The notes under the pieces: generated by a model
Databases searched by the model: none
Seen by the model: only the letters and a program-made list of their open reading frames with translations
What the model was told of the DNA's origin: nothing
Shown: positions 1 through 5,447 of the stretch, in pieces
Layout: each line of letters starts with the position of its first letter
How positions within the stretch are numbered: position 1 is the stretch's first letter
From: an uncultured Peptococcaceae bacterium
GTDB lineage: Bacteria; Bacillota; Peptococcia; Peptococcales; Peptococcaceae
Direction: 5' to 3'
DNA length: 8,693 nucleotides
Assembly: GCA_900553245.1 (NCBI GenBank)
Contig: USCP01000073.1
Span: 1-8,693 of the forward strand
Program-made: the position numbers and the translations under genes

Positions 1-415
1 CGCCCTGTATAACCCCTGAAATCAAGCCACCCCCACAGGCAAGCCACTTCGCACGATTCATCTTTTCCGAGGTAAAGAGATGTGCAATCAACATGGTAAA
101 AAGCGGATTCAAGCTAATGAGTGCCGCTGCAGTGGACGCATTGCAATTCATCACCCCAAATTGGAAGGCAAGCATACTAATTGCAACACCCACAAGCCCA
201 ACCAAAAACAGCCAACCATAGTCACGACCGCTTAATACGGTACCGCGTTTTTTAAGTTCACTATAACCCACAGGCAAGAGCACCAAAGCCCCAATAAGGA
301 AGCGCAGAAACGTCATCTGCACCGCATCCAAACTACTCCCACCAATCTTTAACGCCACTTCCATGGTGCCAAAAAAGAAGGCCGTGAGCAAAATATTAAC
401 TACAACTTTCTTCAT
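1..415 (-). CDS. EamA/DMT-family transporter, N-terminal part (runs off the window)
   Basis: Reading the minus strand from ATG at 413-415 gives 138 uninterrupted codons to the window edge, starting MKKVVVNILLTAFFFGTMEV. About 300 residues is usual for the family, so a bit under half is present. The product looks like a ten-helix drug/metabolite exporter of the inner membrane. The visible part holds one EamA repeat: a first helix (residues about 4-18), then VQMTFLRFLIGALVLLPVG with the typical helix-ending arginine, a helix around LFLVGLVGVAISMLAFQFG, and the conserved STAAALISLNPLFTMLIAHL segment followed by a charged loop and another helix. The substrate cannot be told. A purine-rich RBS (AGGAGAAGG, about 424-432) precedes the ATG. 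It lies downstream of the NimA-like gene with its own promoter between them. Confidence 0.85.
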   Translation of the reverse strand, partial: MKKVVVNILLTAFFFGTMEVALKIGGSSLDAVQMTFLRFLIGALVLLPVGYSELKKRGTVLSGRDYGWLFLVGLVGVAISMLAFQFGVMNCNASTAAALISLNPLFTMLIAHLFTSEKMNRAKWLACGGGLISGVIQG

Positions 416-481
416 GATTTAACCTTCTCCTCTTCTGTTTAAATTACACGTCGCTTTCTGCCGTGCGTTTTTCTATCCGTT

Positions 482-510
482 AGTCTAGCACTAATAGATG
501 GCCCGCGCAA
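482..510 (-). promoter_or_regulatory. Candidate sigma70 promoter for the EamA transporter
   Basis: On the minus strand, TTGCGC (505-510) is followed by a 17-bp spacer and TAGACT (482-487). The spacing is ideal and the hexamers are fair matches to the consensus. A start site near 475 would leave a leader of about 60 nt before the ATG at 415. No terminator separates the upstream gene, so readthrough may also feed this gene. Confidence 0.5.
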
Positions 511-535
511 TTAAAAATACTACATTTCTTATAGG

Positions 536-547
536 GATTATATAATC
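536..547 (+). repeat. Perfect 12-bp palindrome GATTATATAATC
   Basis: The twelve bases are an exact inverted repeat, placed 5 nt after the NimA-like stop codon and about 26 bp upstream of the -35 of the EamA promoter. It contains TATAAT on both strands. It could be a regulator site or simply AT-rich intergenic sequence. There is no T-tract after a stable stem, so it is not a terminator. Confidence 0.35.
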
Positions 548-552
548 TGGGC

Positions 553-1035
553 TCACTCATGAATTTTACAGGAAAAATCATTCACACAGATGGCAATGAC
601 CTGCACCTGCGTAAGTATTTTTGAGTCAAATTGCCAATCATCCCTGCCACTGTAATGGGACATGATTTGATTTAATGCATGAATGCGTGCTGTCTCCTCT
701 TTCAGAAGCTTCGCCTCGCCGTTACCGATGATACTCTTATAGCGATTCCCATTAAGACAAGCCGTTTCATCCCCAAAATAGCTCACACTGCTTTCCATAG
801 AAAAGCCCACCTTGGTACCGTCACCAATGAGGTCAATCTTACGACCATCACGTGCCGAATGACAATACAGCATCAAGGCATCGTCCTTCCACTCCCAACC
901 GTAATTGAGCGGCACGACATAAATCTCACCGTCATCCGCCAAGCCCAAATGAATCACCTGAGCCTCCTCAAGTACCGCCTTCACTGTATCCTTATTCGTC
1001 ACCAGTCGATCGGAGCGTCGCATCTCTCGTTTCAT
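553..1035 (-). CDS. Pyridoxamine 5'-phosphate oxidase-fold flavoprotein (NimA-like)
   Basis: A 160-residue protein of the FMN-binding split-barrel superfamily, in the branch that includes 5-nitroimidazole reductases (Nim) and many small anaerobe flavoproteins. Recognisable parts are the N-terminal MRRSDR segment, the strand pattern VIHLGLADDGEIYVVPLNYGW, the helix SARDGRKIDLIGDGTKVGFSM, and the NRYKSIIGNGEA strand, which corresponds to the YxSVxGxG motif near the flavin. The C-terminal HYSGRDDWQF part is also typical. Substrate and physiological role are unknown; the Nim name does not prove metronidazole reduction. GTG at 1036-1038 and ATG at 1033-1035 are adjacent. The RBS GGAAGGT (1044-1050) sits 8 nt from the ATG and 5 nt from the GTG, so I chose the ATG. 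It is probably transcribed alone, between the putP terminator and the EamA promoter. Confidence 0.85.
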   Translation of the reverse strand: MKREMRRSDRLVTNKDTVKAVLEEAQVIHLGLADDGEIYVVPLNYGWEWKDDALMLYCHSARDGRKIDLIGDGTKVGFSMESSVSYFGDETACLNGNRYKSIIGNGEAKLLKEETARIHALNQIMSHYSGRDDWQFDSKILTQVQVIAICVNDFSCKIHE

Positions 1036-1070
1036 CACAATACACCTTCCTTTTATAAGTTGTTGACTGT

Positions 1071-1099
1071 ATTATACGCCTCACCGCATAAAAAAACAC
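1071..1099 (-). promoter_or_regulatory. Candidate promoter of the NimA-like gene
   Basis: A perfect -10 TATAAT lies at 1071-1076 on the minus strand, about 36 nt ahead of the start codon. At 17-bp spacing the -35 position (1094-1099) reads GTGTTT, a poor match, and falls inside the T-tract and stem base of the putP terminator. The promoter therefore appears to be tucked against the preceding terminator. Confidence 0.4.
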
Positions 1100-1124
1100 C
1101 ACTATCCTCGAGGAATAGTGGTGT
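1088..1124 (-). terminator. Intrinsic terminator of putP
   Basis: Arms ACACCACTAT (1115-1124 read on minus) and ATAGTGGTGT (1096-1105) form a 10-bp stem around a 9-nt loop that itself contains CCTCGAGG. A run of seven T residues follows on the minus strand (1090-1096, partly in the stem). It starts 7 nt beyond the putP stop codon. Confidence 0.9.
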
Positions 1125-1130
1125 AAATGC

Positions 1131-2672
1131 TTAATCTAATTTCACGCCGGAAGCCACCTTATCAAATTCTTCAGTGATTTCCATACTTGGCGCCTTGGTG
1201 AGAAGGCTCACGATAATAACCGCTGCCAAACCAACAAGGAAGGCAGGGAGCAATTCATAGACAGCGAATACGCCGCCCAATGGTGCCACCAAATACTTCC
1301 ATACAAAGACAGTCACACCGCCGCAAATCATCCCAGCGAGTGCACCTTGTAAGGTGGTGCGCTTCCAGTAAAGGGAGCAAATAACCACCGGCCCGAAGCT
1401 GGCCCCAAACCCGGCCCAAGCAAAGGATACGATACTAAAGATGGAGCTGTCCGGATTACGCGCAATGAAAATCCCCAAAAGGGAAATAACGATAACCGTT
1501 AAACGTGCCAATACCATACTTTGCTTTTCGCGAAGCTTAATATGGAAGGTATCCTGAATAATATCCTGAGATACGCTGGAGGTCGCAGCCAAAAGCTGAG
1601 AAGAAGCGGTAGACATTGTACTTGCCAAAATCCCGGCAATAATCACCCCAGTCATAATAGTTGCAAATGGCCCCATGGTAGACAGGTAATTCCCTATTTC
1701 GATAATGACCGTTTCAGTACCAGACCCTTCGAGATGTGGCAAAATCCCTTCTGCACTAAGCACCAAGCCAGCCATCCCAATAACAACCGCAAAGCCCATT
1801 GCAATGGTCACCCAGCCGGAACCGACGCGACGGGAAACCACCAACTTGTTTTCATCTTCAATCGCCATAAAACGGAGAAGAATGTGAGGCATCCCAAAAT
1901 AACCGAGCCCCCAAGACAAAGTAGTAATAATATCAAGAACCGTGTATGGCTCTGCACTGTTGGTGTCAACCATAAAGCTCTCTGTCATAGACCAATACCC
2001 AGGAAGCTCTTTCACATGGTCCATCACAGCGCCCCAACCGCCTGCTGTGTAGATTGCAAACCCTACAACAAAGAGAATAGCAATCGACATAATGATACTT
2101 TGCACAAAGTCTGTAAGAGATGCTGCCAAGAAGCCGCCACTTGCAGTATAGCAAATCATAACCACCGCAAAAATCAACATGGCAACCATATAGTCGGCCC
2201 CAAAGAGGGTCACAAACAATTTCCCACAAGCAGCAAAGCCGGACGCCGTATACGGCACAAAGAAAATAACAATAATAATAGCGGCGATGAATGCCAAAAT
2301 GTTACGTTGGTCATGGTAACGCTTTGACAAGAATTGCGGGAAGGTAAACGCATCCGCCACATGAGAATAACGGCGCAAGCGTTTTGCAGTCAAAAGCCAG
2401 TTAAAATAGGTCCCTAAAACGAGCCCGATGACGGTCCAACCAACGTGTGCCATCCCGGATAAATACGCAAGCCCAGGTAAACCCATCAAAAGATAGCTTG
2501 ACATATCCGATGCTTCCGCACTCATTGCAGTGATATATGGGCCCATCTTACGGCCACCCAAGAAAAACTCAGAGGTGGAATCATTTTGCTTTGCGCAATA
2601 AAAACCAATCATGAGCATCCCTGCAAGGTACACAAGAATCGTACACATAATGATAAAATATTCTGAGGTCAT
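1131..2672 (-). CDS. putP: Sodium/proline symporter PutP
   Basis: A 513-residue member of the sodium:solute symporter family, close to the roughly 500-residue length of E. coli PutP. It imports L-proline together with Na+ across the cytoplasmic membrane. Family landmarks are visible: FFLGGRKMG with Arg41 (PutP Arg40), AEASDMSSYLLMGLPG with Asp56 (PutP Asp55, needed for Na+), and STMSTASSQLLAATSS at 351-366, matching the PutP segment with Na+-ligand Ser340/Thr341. Hydrophobic segments along the chain suit about 13 helices, and the short tail after residue 492 is charged. The start ATG is at 2670-2672 with RBS GGGAGAGG (2678-2685) 5 nt upstream. It is a single-gene unit. The 324-nt upstream region has a hairpin next to the RBS and possible ArgR/AhrC boxes. 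No proline dehydrogenase gene lies next to it here. Confidence 0.95.
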   Translation of the reverse strand: MTSEYFIIMCTILVYLAGMLMIGFYCAKQNDSTSEFFLGGRKMGPYITAMSAEASDMSSYLLMGLPGLAYLSGMAHVGWTVIGLVLGTYFNWLLTAKRLRRYSHVADAFTFPQFLSKRYHDQRNILAFIAAIIIVIFFVPYTASGFAACGKLFVTLFGADYMVAMLIFAVVMICYTASGGFLAASLTDFVQSIIMSIAILFVVGFAIYTAGGWGAVMDHVKELPGYWSMTESFMVDTNSAEPYTVLDIITTLSWGLGYFGMPHILLRFMAIEDENKLVVSRRVGSGWVTIAMGFAVVIGMAGLVLSAEGILPHLEGSGTETVIIEIGNYLSTMGPFATIMTGVIIAGILASTMSTASSQLLAATSSVSQDIIQDTFHIKLREKQSMVLARLTVIVISLLGIFIARNPDSSIFSIVSFAWAGFGASFGPVVICSLYWKRTTLQGALAGMICGGVTVFVWKYLVAPLGGVFAVYELLPAFLVGLAAVIIVSLLTKAPSMEITEEFDKVASGVKLD

Positions 2673-2689
2673 TACATCCTCTCCCTTCT

Positions 2690-2707
2690 TAGATGATGGC
2701 TCATCTA
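2690..2707 (-). repeat. Seven-bp hairpin just upstream of the putP RBS
   Basis: On the minus strand, TAGATGA and TCATCTA are perfect complements around a GCCA loop. The hairpin ends 4 nt before the Shine-Dalgarno GGGAGAGG (2678-2685). It may influence ribosome access or mRNA stability; it has no T-tract and is not a terminator. Confidence 0.4.
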
Positions 2708-2881
2708 GTATTGTTGTCTATCATACATCCATGAAAAACCGCGTAAGTGGTCAATCTTCATGCGTACAATATGTTTATTCTATCATATATTTATACAAAG
2801 TAACATCTAGAATTTGTTTCTCCTATTAAAATTTCTCCCACCATCTATAAACAATCGTTTATCTTCTATGGACACCCTCTG

Positions 2882-2920
2882 TTTCTAAATTTATACAGTT
2901 CTCTTCAATTTTTATGCAGC
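2882..2920 (-). promoter_or_regulatory. Possible tandem ArgR/AhrC boxes upstream of putP
   Basis: Two 18-bp elements, 2903-2920 and 2882-2899, are separated by 3 bp, giving the 21-bp repeat typical of paired ARG boxes. Read on minus, the first is GCTGCATAAAAATTGAAG, which matches 14 of 18 positions of the B. subtilis AhrC consensus CATGAATAAAAATTCAAG as I recall it. The second, ACTGTATAAATTTAGAAA, keeps one good half-site only. They share CTGYATAAA. The AT-rich background makes chance matches possible. Confidence 0.35.
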
Positions 2921-2930
2921 CTTCCCACAT

Positions 2931-2976
2931 AAAAAAGCCTACGACAGAATGCCTTAAGCATTCGTCGTAGGCTTTT
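2931..2976 (-). terminator. Strong intrinsic terminator of the CorC-family gene
   Basis: GCCTACGAC plus GAATGC (2937-2952) pairs with GCATTC plus GTCGTAGGC (2958-2972), with one bulged A at 2946 and a CTTAA loop. Flanking A and T runs extend the stem by four pairs. On the minus strand it ends in six T residues (2931-2936). Only four T follow on the plus strand, so it mainly serves the minus-strand gene ending at 2997. Confidence 0.92.
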
Positions 2977-2996
2977 GCAAGCGAAATCATCGTCCC

Positions 2997-4256
2997 TTAC
3001 TTGTCATCGTCTTCAATAGACGGCTCAACGGCACGAACTTCAATTTCCATGACACGGCGATGGTCCACACTAATCACGCGTACTTCCAAGCCCTCCGCCA
3101 CAAAATGATCGCCAATTTTCGGAATACGATCAATTTGTTCGAGAACCCAGCCACTGACTGTAGAGGCATCACATTCCCCTTTGATTTGGAAAAGGTCATA
3201 CATATCATCCAAATCAGCGGTGCAGTCCACCAGATAACTCCCATCCACTTGCTTACGGAAGTCTTCGACGATTTCATCGTGTTCGTCCCAAATTTCCCCT
3301 ACCAATTCTTCAATAATGTCCTCTAGGGTAACAATCCCTTCGGTACCACCGTATTCATCCACGACAACAGCCATGTGTACCTTGCTATGCTGCAATGTAC
3401 GCAAGAGCTTGAAGATTTTCGTATTTGGCGTCGTATAGAGCACCGGTGACTTCACCATAGAAACCATGGTTTCGCCACGGCTACGTGCCTTGTAAAAATC
3501 TTTTTGGTGAATCACACCAATGATGTTGTCAACAGTGTCGTGGTAAATCGGTAAACGTGAATAACCGCTTTCCACAAAAAGGGCACTCACTTCTTCCATT
3601 GTGGATTCTTCATCGGCAGCAACCAGATCCACACGTGGCGTAAGAATGTCGGAAACATCGAGGTCGTTAAATTCAATAGATGCACGAATTAAATCGCTTT
3701 CGTGTTCATCTAAGCCCCCTTCGCTTTCCGCTTGGTCAACAATGCCCATGAGCTCTTCTTCGGTAATCCCGCCATCATCATTGGCACGCACGAGCTTGTT
3801 CATGAGCTTCTTCCACATACCAAAGAAGAAGTTTAATGGGGTCAGCACCTTTGCAATAACATTGAGTGCCGGTGCAGAAATCATTGCGAACTTTTCAGGG
3901 TATTCCTTGGCCAAGCTCTTTGGTGTAATTTCACCGAAAATCAGCACGACCAGCGTTACCACCACAGTGGAAATCGTTGGACCATACTCAAAGAACAACT
4001 TTGTAAACAGCACCGTTGCAATGGTGGATGCAGAGATGTTCACAATGTTGTTACCAATCAAGATGGTAGAAAGGAGCTTGTCATAGTCCTCTGCCATTGC
4101 CAAGGTACGGGCGGCACGGCGGTCCCCATTCTCTGCCCACGTTTTCATACGAATCGTATTGAGCGAAGTGAAGGCGGTTTCCGTTGCCGAAAAATACGCC
4201 GAACAAATAACCAAAATCACAAGGGCTACAATCATACCTATACTGCTACTGTCCAT
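2997..4256 (-). CDS. CNNM/CorC (HlyC)-family membrane protein with paired CBS domains
   Basis: A 419-residue protein starting MDSSSIGMIVALV. Domain order: DUF21/CNNM transmembrane part (about 5-165), with the motifs FSATETAFTSLN, LIGNNIVNISAST and FGEITPKSLA; an acidic linker, GGITEEELMGIVDQAESEGG; two CBS domains (about 203-260 and 267-325, ending VVVDEYGGTEGIVTLEDIIEE); and a C-terminal CorC/HlyC domain (about 335-410). Relatives are linked to Mg2+ or Co2+ movement, and the CBS pair probably senses adenine nucleotides. Older haemolysin labels are misleading. An upstream in-frame ATG at 4308-4310 would give 437 residues, but the likely transcription start falls on it, so ATG 4254-4256 is preferred. 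No strong RBS is seen for either start; GAG lies 14 nt ahead of the chosen one. It is a monocistronic unit with its own promoter and terminator. Confidence 0.9.
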   Translation of the reverse strand: MDSSSIGMIVALVILVICSAYFSATETAFTSLNTIRMKTWAENGDRRAARTLAMAEDYDKLLSTILIGNNIVNISASTIATVLFTKLFFEYGPTISTVVVTLVVLIFGEITPKSLAKEYPEKFAMISAPALNVIAKVLTPLNFFFGMWKKLMNKLVRANDDGGITEEELMGIVDQAESEGGLDEHESDLIRASIEFNDLDVSDILTPRVDLVAADEESTMEEVSALFVESGYSRLPIYHDTVDNIIGVIHQKDFYKARSRGETMVSMVKSPVLYTTPNTKIFKLLRTLQHSKVHMAVVVDEYGGTEGIVTLEDIIEELVGEIWDEHDEIVEDFRKQVDGSYLVDCTADLDDMYDLFQIKGECDASTVSGWVLEQIDRIPKIGDHFVAEGLEVRVISVDHRRVMEIEVRAVEPSIEDDDK

Positions 4257-4290
4257 TAGGAAATCATCAACTCTACTTTCTTTAAATAAT

Positions 4291-4307
4291 ATAACAGATA
4301 GTGTTAT
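4291..4307 (-). repeat. Inverted repeat at the predicted start site of the CorC-family gene
   Basis: ATAACA and TGTTAT are complementary 6-bp arms around a 5-bp centre. They lie at the expected transcription start (near 4306). The repeat could be an operator or a small leader hairpin, but its short, AT-rich arms make it weak evidence. Confidence 0.25.
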
Positions 4308-4310
4308 CAT

Positions 4311-4346
4311 TTAATATAGCACAAAGTGGGGGACGCTGTAAACCAT
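4311..4346 (-). CDS. Possible 11-codon ORF with a good RBS
   Basis: Read on minus, ATG at 4344-4346 opens MVYSVPHFVLY and ends at TAA (4311-4313). A Shine-Dalgarno AAGGAG stands 6 nt ahead, just after the nitroreductase stop codon. The ORF covers the CorC promoter, so only readthrough transcripts from the nitroreductase unit would carry it. It is unrecognised and may be accidental. Confidence 0.2.
   Translation of the reverse strand: MVYSVPHFVLY
4313..4342 (-). promoter_or_regulatory. Extended -10 promoter of the CorC-family gene
   Basis: On the minus strand, TTTACA (4337-4342, five of six consensus bases) is followed by an 18-bp spacer and TATATT (4313-4318, five of six). TGC directly before the -10 supplies an extended -10. 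Transcription should start near 4306, giving a leader of about 50 nt to the chosen ATG at 4256 and arguing against the upstream ATG at 4310. Confidence 0.6.
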
Positions 4347-4377
4347 TGCCCACTCCTTAGCAACACCTGTCGTTGCA

Positions 4378-4920
4378 TTAAAAACGTTCTTGATGGCACT
4401 TGCTAAAATCAAGGTCCTCTGCTGTATGAGGCGCGCGCACTTCATCGCTCATTCCTAACGCTAAAATAGCCAATACATCAATGTCCTCAGGAATATCCAA
4501 AGCGTAACGCACATAATCGTTGGATGAAACCGCCACATCGTCTACTGTGTCTTGAGAGATGCGACTGCGAATCTGCACCCAGCAATTACCGACGACAAGA
4601 TATTCTGCCATAAGCTGCATATACGCCATTGCAATCGCACCATCTTCTACCCAGGTATCGGATTTTTTCCCAGCACCGGTCACCACAATGGCACAATCGG
4701 CATCCTTTAATAGCGCAGAACCGCCGGTCTTGGCACGAGAAAGGTGTTCAAGCATCGCCTTGTCACGAACAACAATCAAATCGTTTGGATGAAGGTTGCG
4801 TCCGGTCGGTGCAAGCAGTCCGGCTTCAATGATATCGTTAATCCATGTTTCATAAATGGTTTGCCCATTGTATTGACGTTTGCTTCTTCTGTTAATAATG
4901 AGGTCCTTTAATTTGTTCAT
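4378..4920 (-). CDS. Nitroreductase-family protein (FMN-dependent NAD(P)H oxidoreductase)
   Basis: A 180-residue protein beginning MNKLKDLIINRRSKRQY. The nitroreductase fold binds FMN, usually as a dimer, and passes electrons from NAD(P)H to nitro compounds, quinones or other acceptors; the natural substrate is not evident. Visible family features are RRSKRQY (11-17, FMN phosphate contact), GLLAPTGRNLHP (34-45), the middle helix EDGAIAMAYMQLMA, GNCWVQIRSR (111-120) and ILALGMSDE (152-160). The length fits the short single-domain subgroup. An in-frame reading extends upstream to 5148, but that part only overlaps the lipoprotein gene out of frame and is not family-like. The ATG at 4920 follows the lipoprotein stop codon by 4 nt, and its RBS (GGACAGGG region) lies in the end of that gene, so translation is probably coupled. 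Confidence 0.9.
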   Translation of the reverse strand: MNKLKDLIINRRSKRQYNGQTIYETWINDIIEAGLLAPTGRNLHPNDLIVVRDKAMLEHLSRAKTGGSALLKDADCAIVVTGAGKKSDTWVEDGAIAMAYMQLMAEYLVVGNCWVQIRSRISQDTVDDVAVSSNDYVRYALDIPEDIDVLAILALGMSDEVRAPHTAEDLDFSKCHQERF

Positions 4921-4924
4921 ACCC

Positions 4925-5335
4925 TTATCCCTGTCCTTCCATGACCAATTGCCATTTTCCCTTTTCTTCACGTGCCAAATACCAACGCCAATCATCATAG
5001 GTTTCGTTTGGCTCCAAAGTGGTATCACATCGTTCCGAGGTTTCGAAGCGAGAGCTAAATACCACGCAATCAACAAAATCTTTGTCCGGTTCGAGGTCGT
5101 TACAATACGCCAGATTTTCGTTAGCGGCTTGATCGCCATCGTATACAATCGTTAAGAGTGTACATCCGTTGTACATCGCCCGAAAATGTTTACGAACCAT
5201 CTTCGCGGCATCCCTTAATTCATTCTCACTAAAATCCTTCGAATGTCCCAAATCCGTTTGTGCGTCAGATACCGCACCGCAGCCAATCATAAAAATCATG
5301 AGGAGCGACAGTCCCATGACCAACACCCTTTTCAT
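4925..5335 (-). CDS. Small secreted lipoprotein of unknown function
   Basis: A 136-residue protein. MKRVLVMGLSLLMIFMIGC is a lipoprotein signal peptide: two basic residues, a hydrophobic core and the lipobox MIGC, with Cys19 as the lipidated residue, so the mature protein should be anchored on the outer face of the cytoplasmic membrane. The mature part has a helix-like ENELRDAAKMVRKHFRAM, then NGCTLLTIVYD (56-66), VVFSSRF (91-97), PNETYDDWRWYLARE (109-123) and GKWQL (126-130). This resembles a set of small uncharacterised Bacillota lipoproteins that share the pattern GCTLxxxxYD, then SxF, then YxxWxWxLxR; I cannot name a function. The ATG at 5333-5335 was chosen because AGGAGG lies 9 nt upstream and the signal peptide begins there; the in-frame extension to 5407 lacks support. 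It is first gene of a pair with the nitroreductase. Confidence 0.8.
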   Translation of the reverse strand: MKRVLVMGLSLLMIFMIGCGAVSDAQTDLGHSKDFSENELRDAAKMVRKHFRAMYNGCTLLTIVYDGDQAANENLAYCNDLEPDKDFVDCVVFSSRFETSERCDTTLEPNETYDDWRWYLAREEKGKWQLVMEGQG

Positions 5336-5369
5336 TATGGCTCGCCTCCTTACTATTTTCCATTTTAAC

Positions 5370-5398
5370 ATATCAGAAGACATTACGGTATCCGTCAA
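5370..5398 (-). promoter_or_regulatory. Candidate promoter of the lipoprotein-nitroreductase unit
   Basis: TTGACG (5393-5398 on minus, five of six consensus bases) is followed 17 bp later by TGATAT (5370-5375), a weak -10. It lies just beyond the racemase terminator and about 35 nt upstream of the lipoprotein ATG, a sensible place, but the -10 makes this tentative. Confidence 0.4.
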
Positions 5399-5405
5399 CC
5401 GCCAC

Positions 5406-5447
5406 AAAAAAAGCGCATTCCTTTACGGAAAGGAATGCGCTTTTTTT
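5406..5447 (-). terminator. Perfect intrinsic terminator after the racemase gene
   Basis: GCGCATTCCTTT (5413-5424) and AAAGGAATGCGC (5429-5440) form a flawless 12-bp stem with an ACGG loop on the plus strand. Seven A and seven T flank it, so it could stop transcription in both directions. It overlaps the racemase TAA stop codon (5446-5448) and separates the ABC-racemase unit from the lipoprotein unit. Confidence 0.95.

Larger units (their letters stand above)
2673..2930 (-). promoter_or_regulatory. Long AT-rich control region upstream of putP, no gene
   Basis: No credible coding sequence lies here. On the minus strand a -10-like TAGAAT (2777-2782) has only a weak -35 (TGTTAC, 2800-2805) at 17 bp; another weak pair is TTGTTT (2855-2860) with an A/T-rich -10 near 2832-2837. 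The true start site cannot be fixed by eye. Also present are a hairpin next to the RBS (2690-2707), an inverted repeat ATAAAC-4-GTTTAT (2847-2862) and two ARG-box-like sequences (2882-2920). Such a long region ahead of one transporter gene suggests regulated expression. Confidence 0.5.

Noticed and set aside
4360..4376. Hairpin GCAAC-7-GTTGC after the nitroreductase as a terminator
   Set aside because: The stem is only 5 bp and no T-tract follows on the minus strand.
4921..5148. Upstream in-frame extension of the nitroreductase to 5148
   Set aside because: This part lies out of frame inside the lipoprotein gene, and the nitroreductase family begins at MNKLKDLIINRRS.
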